64,000 nucleotides of DNA from assembly GCF_019710745.1 (NCBI RefSeq), contig NZ_JAHKJW010000014.1, forward strand, positions 1 to 64,000. Direction: 5' to 3'. The DNA comes from Streptomyces beigongshangae (GTDB lineage: Bacteria > Actinomycetota > Actinomycetes > Streptomycetales > Streptomycetaceae). Shown here piece after piece: positions 1-7,316 of the stretch; position 1 is the first letter of the stretch, and every line of letters starts with the position of its first letter. The translations under genes and the position numbers were made by a program. The notes under the pieces were generated by a model. It made no database searches, had not been told where the DNA came from, and saw only the letters and a list, made by a program, of their open reading frames with translations.

Positions 1-302
1 CCGCCGGAGCCGCTGCCGAGACCGGTGCCGCCGTTGCCGCCCTTGCCGCCGGCCCCGCCCAGGACCCCGTTGCCGCCGGGGCCGCCCGCGCCGCCGGCGC
101 AGTCCCCCGTTCCGGTCGCGGGGCCGCCCGCGGTGCCGGGATAGCCGTTGGGGTGGCCGGCGTTGCCGTCGGCACCCGCGACGCCGGCGGTGCCGGCGGT
201 GCAGGCGAGGGCGGAGGCTCCGGCCGGAGAGCCGAGGAAGAGTGCGGTGCTCGCGAAGAGAGCGGGGACGGCGAGAAGGATGGTGGTCTGTTTCCTGTTC
301 AT
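1..302 (-). CDS. Secreted Gly-rich low-complexity protein, 3' end outside window
   Basis: The protein begins with a signal peptide: a basic start (MNRKQ), a hydrophobic stretch and an Ala-rich cleavage region about residues 25-33. After that it is mostly Gly/Ala/Asn/Pro with GGAGG, GGNGG and GTGL repeats, like collagen-type or PGRS-like exported proteins. Two Cys residues lie in the mature part seen here. The ATG at 302 is preceded by an AGAGGA ribosome site. The reading frame is open to the window edge, so the length is unknown. It is probably secreted or cell-wall associated. No enzymatic function can be inferred from this composition. Confidence 0.7.
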   Translation of the reverse strand, partial: MNRKQTTILLAVPALFASTALFLGSPAGASALACTAGTAGVAGADGNAGHPNGYPGTAGGPATGTGDCAGGAGGPGGNGVLGGAGGKGGNGGTGLGSGSG

Positions 303-1030
303 GACGGGTTTTCCTCTGACTCGGATGGAGCACGGCCTCCTGCCGTCGGGCAGTCGGCGATGGTTCGACTGCTTCCACAGAACACGTATTTCTTAATATT
401 TGTAATCGAATGAAGAGTTTGGTATTGAGGGGGATTTACCCGGGGGAAGGCTCATCTGTCTGCGGTACGCAAATCCAACCGCGTCAAGTGTTTGGCCGGA
501 TCCGCCGGCCCGGCTCGCGAAGAATCGGAGACCGTCCGGCATCTTCCGGTTCTCTGCCTTCGTAGGCGCTGAACTGGAGGTTCTGTCGAATTCTGGTAGC
601 CGGTGGCCGCTTCGGGCTGCCCGGCGCTCGGGGGCCTGTGAATACGCGGGTGCAGCGCCGGAGCACACGGGGCCGGACGGTAGCGGGCCGTTGCGTCCGC
701 CGTGTTCCCCGTCCTTGTTTGGGTCGGCATCATCCGATCCCCGACATTTGCACTCTGATATTCGAACGGTGAGCTGAAAGCTTCATATATTTCCTGTGAA
801 GACTGCCGGAAAACATGCGAGGAAATCCGGGCACGCGGACCGTGACCGGATTTCCGGTCTGCGTGGCTTCGACGGCATGACCCCGGCGCCGGACATCACC
901 CGCAGGGCCGTCGGGGCGAGCGGCGGGCCCGCTGGGTGGAGGGCGAGGTGCGTACGGCGCTCCTGGTGCCGACCGTGCGGTGGCCTTCGGTGCCGGGGTA
1001 CGCCGTACCGGAGGAGGAGGCGGGCGCGTA
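303..1030. other. Long intergenic stretch with no convincing gene
   Basis: The part next to 302 (about 380-430) is AT-rich for this genome and probably carries the promoter of the Gly-rich gene. Open frames of 60-140 codons occur on both strands, but none has a ribosome site and codon pattern that stand out. A short stretch ending with the TAA at 1029-1031 (in one frame ...LLVPTVRWPSVPGYAVPEEE) looks like the tail of a decayed gene, but I cannot name it. Confidence 0.45.
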
Positions 1031-1290
1031 AGGCCGGTGGAGGTGGTCGAGGACGGCGGTCTCCGCCGGGCCCGGGTCGCGCCGCTGCTGAACGAAGCCC
1101 AGGGCCGGGGTGTCGGGGGCCGGATGATGAACGAGTTCTTCACCTGGGCGGGAAGCTCGCCTATGCGCCTATGCGCCTATGCGCCTATGCGCCTATACGC
1201 CTGTGGGTCGCCGAATACGACGAGCGAGCGGTCCACTTCCACGAGCGCTACGGACTCAAGACCACAGGCCCGAACCAGCACTACCGACCC
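1031..1290 (+). pseudogene. Broken GNAT acetyltransferase fragment with a frameshift at a tandem repeat
   Basis: The frame from 1031 reads into RGVGGRMMNEFFTWA, the acetyl-CoA binding (R/Q-x-x-G-x-G) segment of a GNAT N-acetyltransferase. The C-terminal GNAT segment (RLWVAEYDERAVHFHERYG) continues in a different frame from about 1198. The frame change lies across an 8-bp tandem repeat at 1158-1205. There is no recognisable N-terminal half. The gene is therefore truncated and frameshifted. Family identification rests on these two motifs in the right order. Confidence 0.6.
1158..1205. repeat. 8-bp tandem repeat (CGCCTATG), six copies
   Basis: Copies start at 1158, 1166, 1174, 1182, 1190 and 1198. 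The fifth ends CGCCTATA and the sixth is CGCCTGTG. Each unit gained or lost shifts the reading frame by two, so the repeat can explain the frameshift in the GNAT fragment. Confidence 0.9.
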
Positions 1291-1333
1291 TCACCACCAC
1301 CGACACCAAACCGAGAGATCGCACCTTGGTTCC

Positions 1334-3076
1334 TCACGCCTCGTCAAAGGTCTCGAGCAGGCGCTCGTACGCCGGCTTCGGCCGCAAGGCCGCGTCCCAC
1401 GGCAGGGAATCGGCCGTGCGCGGAGGATAGATCTCGGTGTCGGCGGTGGAACCGTACCGGTCGGTGAATCCCCATGTGGAGAACGATGTGCAGTTCGGCT
1501 CCTCCAGGCAGACCCGCAGCTTGCCCGCCATCTCGTCAGCCTGGGTCTGCCGCCCGTCCTCCTCGTCCTCACCTACGGGGACGTCCATCTCCGACACCCG
1601 CGCCTGAACCCCGAGCTCCGCCAGATCCCGCACATGGCTGCGGAAGGTCTCCGGGTCGGTGCGGTCGCCGGGTGCGTACTCATGGTTCTGGAAACCCACG
1701 CCGTCGATCGGTACGCCGCGCTCCTTGAGCCGCTTGACCAGATCGTAGAGGGCGTCCCACCGCTCGCCTTCCTCCTCGACCCCGTACTCGTTGAGGAACA
1801 GCCGTGCCTTCGGATCGGCCCGGTGGGCGGCCCTGAACGCCTCGTCGATGTACTCCTCGCCCATGGCCTCGAACCACGGGCTCTGCTCGGAGCGCAGACC
1901 GAGATCCCCGTTGGTGTAGCTCTCCTCGTCGTCGGACATGGGCTCGTTGACCACATCCCATTCCGCGACCTTTCCCTTGAAGTGCCCGGCGACCACGGCG
2001 ATGTGCCGGAGCATGGTCCGGCGCACCTCCTCGGGGTCGTCGTTCTCCCGCATCCAGTTGGGCAGAGCCTCGTGCCAGACGAGGGTGTGCGCGTGCACCT
2101 TCATGTCGTTCGCGCGGGCGAAGCGTACGAGCAGGTCCGCGTCGCGGAAGTCGTAGACGCCCCGGCGTGGGTGGAGGAACTGTGGCTTGAACGCGTTCTC
2201 CGGAGTGAGCATGGAGAACTGGCTCCCCGCGAGCGCCCGGTAGCGTGAGTCGGTGAGCAGCGGGTTCTCGGCCAGGGCGGTGCCGACGTCGAACGGCCGC
2301 CCCACCTCTGCGGCCCGCGCACGCAGCGAGTCGTCGGACTGCTCCTGGCGTAGCTGCGGCGCCTTGATCACGCGGAGCGAGTCACCGCTCTCCGCCCGCG
2401 CGGTCAGCTGCGTCAGACGCCATCCCTCGCGGCGCTCGTCTTCGCCCGCGTCCGCCTCCAGACCGAACCAGACAGTGCCCTCGGCGAACACCCCCGGGTC
2501 CCGCACGGTTCCCAGCCGCCGCCCGTCGGCTTTCACGCGGAAGGTGTCGCCGATGCTCGACACGGCGAGCGTCACCGTCCCGGAGCAGCCGCAGTCGAAA
2601 CCCTCGGAGATGGCCGGCTCATCGCCCGCACCGTCCCATATCTGTACCTTCACGTGTCCGTCGGCGGTCACGCCGACGCGGAGTGAGGGCCGCTCCTGCC
2701 GCCACTCGTCGTAGATGACCGGTACCCGTCCGTACAGCCGCAGCCATGAGCCGCCGTCATCGTCACCCACACCGGACATGCGCGCGGTGACGGTGAAGTC
2801 GCCATCGGACCTGAGATGCGGGCCGGCCAGGTTCAGCGGGGGGTTGGGCTGGCCGCCGGAGGAGTCCTGTTCCACGATGTGCCGATCCGATGCGCTGACC
2901 CGCAGGATGTCGTTCCGCACGGTGGTGCCCGGCATCTGCGTCCAGTCGTGGTTCCGCAGCAGGTCTTCGTCGTTTCCGCCGCCCGCGCCCGCGCCTTGCC
3001 CCGTACACCCGGCCGCCACCGCCATGACGAGCGCCACGGCGGTCAGCCGCTGCCACGTCCCCCCACCAAGGTCCAC
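1334..3076 (-). CDS. GH10 endo-1,4-beta-xylanase-like lipoprotein
   Basis: This is a 580-residue exported glycoside hydrolase. Residues 1-24 form a lipoprotein signal ending in the lipobox AAGC, with Cys24 as the lipidation site. Residues about 30-240 look like a beta-sandwich accessory module. Residues about 260-578 are a GH10 catalytic barrel: the acid/base is Glu378 in WDVVNEP and the nucleophile is Glu496 in RVSEMDV, with the usual HTLVWH element before them. I chose the GTG at 3076 because GGGAGGG lies five bases upstream and it gives a clean signal peptide; an ATG 18 codons earlier is less likely. The likely role is cutting xylan or a related beta-1,4-linked polymer at the cell surface. 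The motif SEMD in place of the usual TELD is a mild departure. Confidence 0.88.
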   Translation of the reverse strand: MDLGGGTWQRLTAVALVMAVAAGCTGQGAGAGGGNDEDLLRNHDWTQMPGTTVRNDILRVSASDRHIVEQDSSGGQPNPPLNLAGPHLRSDGDFTVTARMSGVGDDDGGSWLRLYGRVPVIYDEWRQERPSLRVGVTADGHVKVQIWDGAGDEPAISEGFDCGCSGTVTLAVSSIGDTFRVKADGRRLGTVRDPGVFAEGTVWFGLEADAGEDERREGWRLTQLTARAESGDSLRVIKAPQLRQEQSDDSLRARAAEVGRPFDVGTALAENPLLTDSRYRALAGSQFSMLTPENAFKPQFLHPRRGVYDFRDADLLVRFARANDMKVHAHTLVWHEALPNWMRENDDPEEVRRTMLRHIAVVAGHFKGKVAEWDVVNEPMSDDEESYTNGDLGLRSEQSPWFEAMGEEYIDEAFRAAHRADPKARLFLNEYGVEEEGERWDALYDLVKRLKERGVPIDGVGFQNHEYAPGDRTDPETFRSHVRDLAELGVQARVSEMDVPVGEDEEDGRQTQADEMAGKLRVCLEEPNCTSFSTWGFTDRYGSTADTEIYPPRTADSLPWDAALRPKPAYERLLETFDEA

Positions 3077-3315
3077 GGTCCCTCCCACTTTCTTGTTCGA
3101 GACGAGACCAACGTCTCGAAACAGGGTCACAGTTCATCACACATGGGGTACGGCGGCCTTGTGCGGCACGTCCCAGCTCGTGTGGCGGAGCGGGCCCGAA
3201 TCGTTGCGGCCTGCGCGGAAGGCGCATCAAACACGTGTGTGCCAGCGGACTTCAAGGTGTCCATGAAGACGGTACGCAAGTAGCGCTCACGGTTCGCTTG
3301 GAGGAAGGCGGTGCT

Positions 3316-3349
3316 GAGGGTCACCCCCGCACGTGCGGGGGTGACCCTC
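3316..3349 (-). terminator. Perfect 17-bp palindrome, likely terminator
   Basis: Two perfectly complementary 17-base arms (GAGGGTCACCCCCGCAC and its complement) meet with no spacer, five bases beyond the stop of the secreted-protein gene ending at 3355. Position and strength fit a factor-independent terminator without a U tract, as is common in Streptomyces. Confidence 0.75.
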
Positions 3350-3354
3350 CGGTA

Positions 3355-4170
3355 CTACGGGCGGGCGCGCGAGATGTTGGTGACCGGGAGGAACTCGTAC
3401 GCGCCGGCCACGTAGAGATCCCTCGGGGCCGTACTCAGCCTGAAGGTGTCGTCGTAGTCCCTGATGCGGGTGGTCAGCATGAAGGAGCCGTCGTCGTTGG
3501 CGGTCGTCTTCGCCGCGTACTGGTTCTCCCAGTGGGTCTGCAGGAAGACCTCGGTGCCACCGGGCTCGACCCCCTCGGGAAGGGTCACCCTGCCCTGGAC
3601 GATGAGGTGGTCGCCCGTCTTCACCCTCCTCTTGTTGACCGTGTAGCCGACGGAGCTGGACTTGGCGTCGACGGTCACGGTGGTGTCCGCGTAGTAGCCG
3701 TCCTGCGGGGTGTTGAGGTCGCCGTCCTCGTCGTAGAAGGCCGTGATCTGCACCTCGTGACGGACGTTGAGCAGGCTGCTGTCGCCCTCGTGGTCGATGG
3801 TGACGTCCGGGACGGTGAACTCGCCGTTGGCGTCGGAGACCGGCTCGCCCAGATCGCGCGTCTCGTAGTAGTTGGGGTCGATCGGGTCGCCCCACGGATT
3901 CCAGGTGGTGAAGCGGACGACCTCCTGGAGGGTGACGGGGATGTTGGGCGCCGGGGTGCCGTCGGCCTTGGTGACGGTGCCGGTGACGTCGACCCGGCGG
4001 TTGTCGTAGTCGGTGCCGGCCGGGTCGGTGGTGACGGTCAGCACGTAGGCGTCACCGGGCGAGGCGTCCGAGGGCTTCGCCGACGCGGCGGGTGCGGACG
4101 ACAGGACTCCTGCGGCGAGCAGGAACGCGAGGGTGGCGGCGAGCCGCGTGGGCAGGGACTTCCTGGGCAT
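3355..4170 (-). CDS. Secreted beta-sandwich (Ig/transthyretin-like) protein of unknown function
   Basis: A 271-residue protein with a clear Sec signal (MPRKSLPTRLAATLAF..., Ala-rich cleavage region near residues 28-31). The mature part has repeated segments of the kind VTGTVTKADGTPAPNIPVTLQ and VQGRVTLPEGVEPGGTEVFL, typical of carboxypeptidase-regulatory or Ig-like sandwich repeats in exported actinobacterial proteins. No catalytic motif is visible. The ATG at 4170 was chosen because it starts the signal peptide; the open frame upstream has no export signal. A strong hairpin follows the stop codon, so it is probably transcribed alone. Confidence 0.75.
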   Translation of the reverse strand: MPRKSLPTRLAATLAFLLAAGVLSSAPAASAKPSDASPGDAYVLTVTTDPAGTDYDNRRVDVTGTVTKADGTPAPNIPVTLQEVVRFTTWNPWGDPIDPNYYETRDLGEPVSDANGEFTVPDVTIDHEGDSSLLNVRHEVQITAFYDEDGDLNTPQDGYYADTTVTVDAKSSSVGYTVNKRRVKTGDHLIVQGRVTLPEGVEPGGTEVFLQTHWENQYAAKTTANDDGSFMLTTRIRDYDDTFRLSTAPRDLYVAGAYEFLPVTNISRARP

Positions 4171-4210
4171 GGGGCAACTCCGAAGGTTGGCCGGGACCGC
4201 AATCGACAAT

Positions 4211-4249
4211 CGATCGGGACTGGAGTCGATCGGGACTGGAGTCGATCGG
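4211..4249. repeat. 16-bp direct repeat upstream of the secreted-protein gene
   Basis: Unit CGATCGGGACTGGAGT occurs at 4211-4226 and 4227-4242, and a partial third copy begins at 4243. It lies 40-80 bases upstream of the start at 4170 and could be part of the promoter region or a simple duplication. Confidence 0.8.
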
Positions 4250-4527
4250 TATGTGAGGAGTCGCGCCGCGCGGCACACCGGGTTCGACCGGCACGGACGG
4301 GCGGGAGTTGTATCCCTACGGTCCGCGTTACACGGCTGTGGCAAAAGGGTGTTTTGTATGACTTTGCGGTTCACCTGGGTGTCGGCCGCAGGTCGCTCCT
4401 TGTTGCCGCGTCCGCCCACGCAACCGCCGCATCCGCCCACGCCGCCGCCGCGAAAACCCGTTGGCGGACCACGGAGACCGTTGTTAACCTCCCGGAGGCC
4501 GTGCGAGAGAACAAGGAGGTGGTCCCC

Positions 4528-4581
4528 GTGAACGCAGTATCGACATGGGTGCTCCCCTCCGGGGTCACGGTCGGGCGATAG
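4528..4581 (+). CDS. Possible 17-codon leader peptide
   Basis: A short frame starting GTG at 4528 is preceded by a perfect AAGGAGG ribosome site at 4513-4519, much stronger than the site of the hydrolase 45 bases downstream. It encodes VNAVSTWVLPSGVTVGR and stops with TAG. It may be a translated leader of the hydrolase mRNA or the start of a deleted gene. The evidence is only the ribosome site and the position. Confidence 0.4.
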   Translation: MNAVSTWVLPSGVTVGR

Positions 4582-4625
4582 GTCGTCCGGGAGCGCCGCC
4601 CTGAGCCCTCCCGAAAGGCACGACC

Positions 4626-5351
4626 GTGCGCTTCACCTCCGAACAGCACCTCGACGACGGCGTCCTGGAACGCGAGTTCACCCTCGGCGAGATCCCCGGC
4701 ACCCTGTGGACGCCCGCATCCGCCGCACCGGCCCCGCTGGTCCTGATGGCCCACAACAACGGCCTGCCCAAGGCGGATCCCCGGCTGGTGGCACGGGCCC
4801 GGTACACCACGGCGCGCGGCTACGCGGTGGCCACCATCGACGCCGCCGGATGCGGTGACCGTCCCCGCTCCGCCGCCGACGAGCAGGTCCGCGACGACCT
4901 CCGGCGGGCGATGCGGGCCGGCGAGCCGGTCGACGAGATCTTCGAGTCCTTCATCGGCCCGCTGGTCGAGAACGCGGTCCCGGAGTGGCGGACGACGCTG
5001 GACGCCCTCCTCGATCTGCCCGGGATCCGTGGCCCGGTCGGTTACTCCGGTGGCTGGACCGCCCTCGGTATCCGGCTGGCGGTGACCGAGCCGCGCGTCG
5101 CGGCCGCGGGCTTCTTCGCCGGGGGGTACGTGCCCCGCGCCCAGCGGGAGGAGGCCCGGCAGGTCACCGTCCCGCTGCTGTTCCTGTTGCAGTGGGACGA
5201 CGAGGGCAACCCCCGGCAACGGGCCCTGGACCTGTTCGACGCCTTCGGCAGCGAGGAGAAGACACTGCACGCCAACGTGGGAGGCCACACCGGCACCCCA
5301 CGGTTCGAGTTGGAGGACGGGTGCCGGTTCCTGGACCGCCATCTCAAGTAG
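4626..5351 (+). CDS. Alpha/beta hydrolase (dienelactone-hydrolase-like)
   Basis: A 241-residue cytoplasmic protein with the alpha/beta-hydrolase layout. The nucleophile elbow GYSGGW places Ser141, the acid is Asp191 or Asp192 in LLQWDDEGNP, and the catalytic His is His221 in VGGHTGTP. HNNG at residues 43-46 fits the oxyanion region. There is no signal peptide. The start is GTG at 4626, preceded by GAAAGG. The gene is bounded by a leader-like sequence upstream and a hairpin at 5380-5410. The substrate cannot be predicted. Confidence 0.82.
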   Translation: MRFTSEQHLDDGVLEREFTLGEIPGTLWTPASAAPAPLVLMAHNNGLPKADPRLVARARYTTARGYAVATIDAAGCGDRPRSAADEQVRDDLRRAMRAGEPVDEIFESFIGPLVENAVPEWRTTLDALLDLPGIRGPVGYSGGWTALGIRLAVTEPRVAAAGFFAGGYVPRAQREEARQVTVPLLFLLQWDDEGNPRQRALDLFDAFGSEEKTLHANVGGHTGTPRFELEDGCRFLDRHLK

Positions 5352-5379
5352 GACCGGCTCGGGACGTCAGCCGTCAGCC

Positions 5380-5410
5380 GTCAGCCGTCAGCCGCCGGCT
5401 GACGGCTGAC
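5380..5410 (+). terminator. Hairpin terminator after hydrolase gene
   Basis: Fifteen-base perfect arms (GTCAGCCGTCAGCCG and complement) are separated by a single base, 28 bases after the hydrolase stop codon. The left arm sits in a run of GTCAGCC repeats that begins near 5365. Confidence 0.75.
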
Positions 5411-5468
5411 GACCAGCCCCAGGTGGTGGCTTGTGAGCACCGCGCCCTGCACTGCACATCAGGTGTCG

Positions 5469-5579
5469 CTATTTGTTTCGGCCTCTGAGTGTGACGAAGA
5501 TTCCGATGGAAAGGCCGATCACCAGCATCGCGATAGTTACTGGCGGATTGTCAGTCACGGCCGCGCTCAACAAATTCAT
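5469..5579 (-). CDS. Tiny single-span membrane protein (36 aa), last member of the Rhs-linked array
   Basis: The ATG at 5579 follows GGAAGG. The product is a short polar start (MNLLSAAVTDNPP), one hydrophobic helix about residues 13-29 and a basic tail (LRGRNK). This predicts one span with the tail inside. It is the most distal of ten such genes found 3' of the Rhs gene and its remnants. It is about 80 bases from the next tiny gene (5663-5782) on the same strand. No sequence family is recognised; the architecture is the shared feature. It could be an immunity or holin-like protein. Confidence 0.6.
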   Translation of the reverse strand: MNLLSAAVTDNPPVTIAMLVIGLSIGIFVTLRGRNK

Positions 5580-5662
5580 TCGATCCTTCCTCAGGCGTCT
5601 TCAGCTGTCTCCCTGGATTGCTGATGTCATCTGTCCGCAGAATGACGCAACTTCCTGAATCG

Positions 5663-5782
5663 TCAACGCCTATTTTTGGTAGCGACGTAGAACACCAATG
5701 CGATGCACCCTAGAAACACGGAAAAGGCAAGCCACTCGTAGCCTTTGGGGGCGAATCCGGTCAGCGCAGCCAGTTCGTTCAC
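5663..5782 (-). CDS. Tiny single-span membrane protein (39 aa) directly 3' of an Rhs remnant
   Basis: GTG at 5782 is preceded by GGAGGG at the ideal distance. The product VNELAALTGFAPKGYEW then has one strongly hydrophobic helix (about residues 17-34) and the basic end TKNRR. The reading frame starts just 3' of an Rhs fragment ending ...GTLNSM near 5809, the position an immunity gene would have in an Rhs locus. The open frame extends upstream through the remnant, but the ribosome site fixes the start at 5782. Function unknown. Confidence 0.62.
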   Translation of the reverse strand: MNELAALTGFAPKGYEWLAFSVFLGCIALVFYVATKNRR

Positions 5783-5783
5783 C

Positions 5784-5866
5784 GCTGGTCCCTCCGCTTC
5801 TTCAGCGCATGGAATTGAGTGTGCCCCCGGTTTCGCGAACAAATCCCGTGTGCACACCGGCAGTGT
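5784..5866 (-). pseudogene. Rhs remnant A
   Basis: Bases 5809-5864 match, with only a few differences, 10825-10880 inside the intact Rhs gene (encoding AGVDTGFVREPGGTLNSM). In translation the remnant reads AGVHTGFVRETGGTLNSMR followed by a stop. Everything else of the Rhs protein is missing. It is a scar of a displaced Rhs 3' module. Confidence 0.8.
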
Positions 5867-5875
5867 CATCGGCTT

Positions 5876-6346
5876 TCAGTCGCCGTACGGCGCGCAGAGG
5901 CTGCGCACCTTCTCATGGGCGGACTTCGCCTCCGCGCCCTTCACGTTGTAGGTCACCACGTGTTGCCGCACGTTCTGCAGCGCCTTGTCCAGGTCCTCGT
6001 AGCGGTCGTCCAGCGCGGCCGCGGACTGGGCCAGTGCGGCGGCGGCCTCCACCCGTTCGTAGCGGGACTGAGAAGTGTTCTTGAAGTCGCTGAAGACGGT
6101 GCTCAGTTCCGGAACCCGGCGGAACGCCTGACAGGCACCCACCGCGTCGGCGCGGGCGTCGTCCGGATCGGTGCTGGACGCCGGGCTGCCCCCATCGGCC
6201 CAGAGCAACCAGCCGAGACCAACGCCTGCGCCACAGGCCACGACCGCAGCGATAAGCGGCACTCTCCATCGGGAGGCAGGACGGCTGTCTGCCGCGGAGG
6301 CCGGCGGATGGGCGGGAGGAGGCGGCGCGGGGGCGGGGACGGTCAT
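5876..6346 (-). CDS. Membrane-anchored protein of unknown function, inside the Rhs array
   Basis: A 156-residue protein with a Pro/Ala-rich cytoplasmic start (residues 1-27), one membrane helix about residues 29-48 (VPLIAAVVACGAGVGLGWLL) and an outside domain of about 105 residues rich in helix formers, with Cys at about 71 and near the end. The outer part resembles the small helical domains of many Streptomyces membrane proteins without a known role. GGAGAG precedes the ATG at 6346. Its stop codon adjoins Rhs remnant A, so it lies within the array; it could be cargo, an immunity protein, or unrelated. Confidence 0.65.
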   Translation of the reverse strand: MTVPAPAPPPPAHPPASAADSRPASRWRVPLIAAVVACGAGVGLGWLLWADGGSPASSTDPDDARADAVGACQAFRRVPELSTVFSDFKNTSQSRYERVEAAAALAQSAAALDDRYEDLDKALQNVRQHVVTYNVKGAEAKSAHEKVRSLCAPYGD

Positions 6347-6608
6347 CGACTCGGCTCTCTCCGACGGGGCGGGTGGTACCGCTGCGGGTGAACGGCAGCA
6401 AGGTATCGGCCGCCGCGCCCCTCTGTCCGACGTTCGCTCGAACAGTCGTACGTCGGAGTGTTTCCATGCCTACTGACCACGCCGGATGTTGCCGAACACG
6501 GCGTGCTCGATCGGCCGCTGCCGCCGGCGGCAGCGCAGAAGACCGCCAAACCTCGTGCTGATGACCAAGGTGACCAACCGGAGCGTCCCACCGACGCCCT
6601 TCGCACGG

Positions 6609-6749
6609 TCAGGCTCTCTTCCTGTTCCTCCTGGAAGCAGCGACAGCGGCGTACACCAGTCCGAGCACAAGTAGTGCTATGACGACCCCAATGGGCAGTC
6701 CGCCGAGTCCCTTGTAGGCCAGATCGCTCCAGTCGTCGCTTTCGTGCAT
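6609..6749 (-). CDS. Tiny single-span membrane protein (46 aa) in the Rhs array
   Basis: The ATG at 6749 has GAAGGGA about ten bases upstream. The product has an acidic start (MHESDDWSDLAYKG), one helix about residues 18-38 and a very basic tail (SRRNRKRA). The acidic outside and basic inside ends give the same predicted topology as its neighbours. It follows the tiny gene 6809-6931 on the same strand by 59 bases. No family recognised. Confidence 0.6.
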   Translation of the reverse strand: MHESDDWSDLAYKGLGGLPIGVVIALLVLGLVYAAVAASRRNRKRA

Positions 6750-6808
6750 CAGATTACTTTCCCTTCTGTGTGTTGATACAGATTTCCGCTTTAGTCAGTG
6801 CCTGCAAG

Positions 6809-6931
6809 CTACTTCTTCTCCTTCTTGTACCGCCAGTATCTCAGTGCGAATCCAACAACCAAGACGATTCCGCCCAAAATCCACGTCGCCGCGGGATTAC
6901 CCTGGAAGCCGATGCCGATAGCTTCAGTCAT
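6809..6931 (-). CDS. Tiny single-span membrane protein (40 aa) directly 3' of Rhs remnant B
   Basis: GAGGAGGAGTG lies just before the ATG at 6931, among the best ribosome sites in the window. The product MTEAIGIGFQGNPAATW has one helix about residues 16-31 and the basic tail RYWRYKKEKK. The Rhs-derived frame upstream (ending ...NSMNRDRK...) closes over this start, so the gene sits where an immunity gene follows an Rhs tip. Function unknown. Confidence 0.65.
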   Translation of the reverse strand: MTEAIGIGFQGNPAATWILGGIVLVVGFALRYWRYKKEKK

Positions 6932-6944
6932 CACTCCTCCTCAG

Positions 6945-7065
6945 GGTCGGATATGGGAGAGGCCGGCTTTTTCGGTCACGGTTCATGGAGTTCAGCGTGC
7001 CCTCAGGTTCGCGAACGAATCCCGTGTCCACACCGGCAGGTGTCCCCGGAACCAGGCCGGGCGCG
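6945..7065 (-). pseudogene. Rhs remnant B
   Basis: Bases 6985-7040 match 10825-10880 of the intact Rhs gene. The translation reads AGVDTGFVREPEGTLNSMNRDRK and then passes directly into sequence like that found 3' of the YD core (near 10660), so the core-coding part between has been deleted. No start or complete domain remains. Confidence 0.8.
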
Positions 7066-7316
7066 GCCGCCGTGGTGGACGGCAACCTATGGGCAGTCAT
7101 TCCGTGCGGAGTGGCCCGTCCGAGCCGGCGCCAGGGGATCCCGGACGGGTCATATGCATCGAAAGCGCCTCCGGTGTTGGACGATCGATAAACATTGCTG
7201 GACTCCACGTTATGGAAAATACGCTCCGCGACGGCAACGATGGGTGCCTGGCAGCGAGAGCCGCCAGGCGTGAGGAGTCCACTCATGCCGGATCGACGCG
7301 AGGAGCAAAGAGACGT

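Noticed and set aside
393-1143. Minus-strand frames between 393 and 1143
   Set aside because: Arg/Pro-rich translations without ribosome sites or motifs; typical high-GC shadow frames.
3235-4581. 448-codon plus-strand frame across the secreted-protein gene
   Set aside because: It is antisense to a protein with a clear signal peptide and repeats; only its last 17 codons, with their own ribosome site, are of interest.
6470-6670. Minus-strand frame ending IEHAVFGNIRRGQ between 6470 and 6670
   Set aside because: It reads somewhat like a transposase tail, but has no start signal or full motif and overlaps the better-supported tiny gene at 6609-6749.
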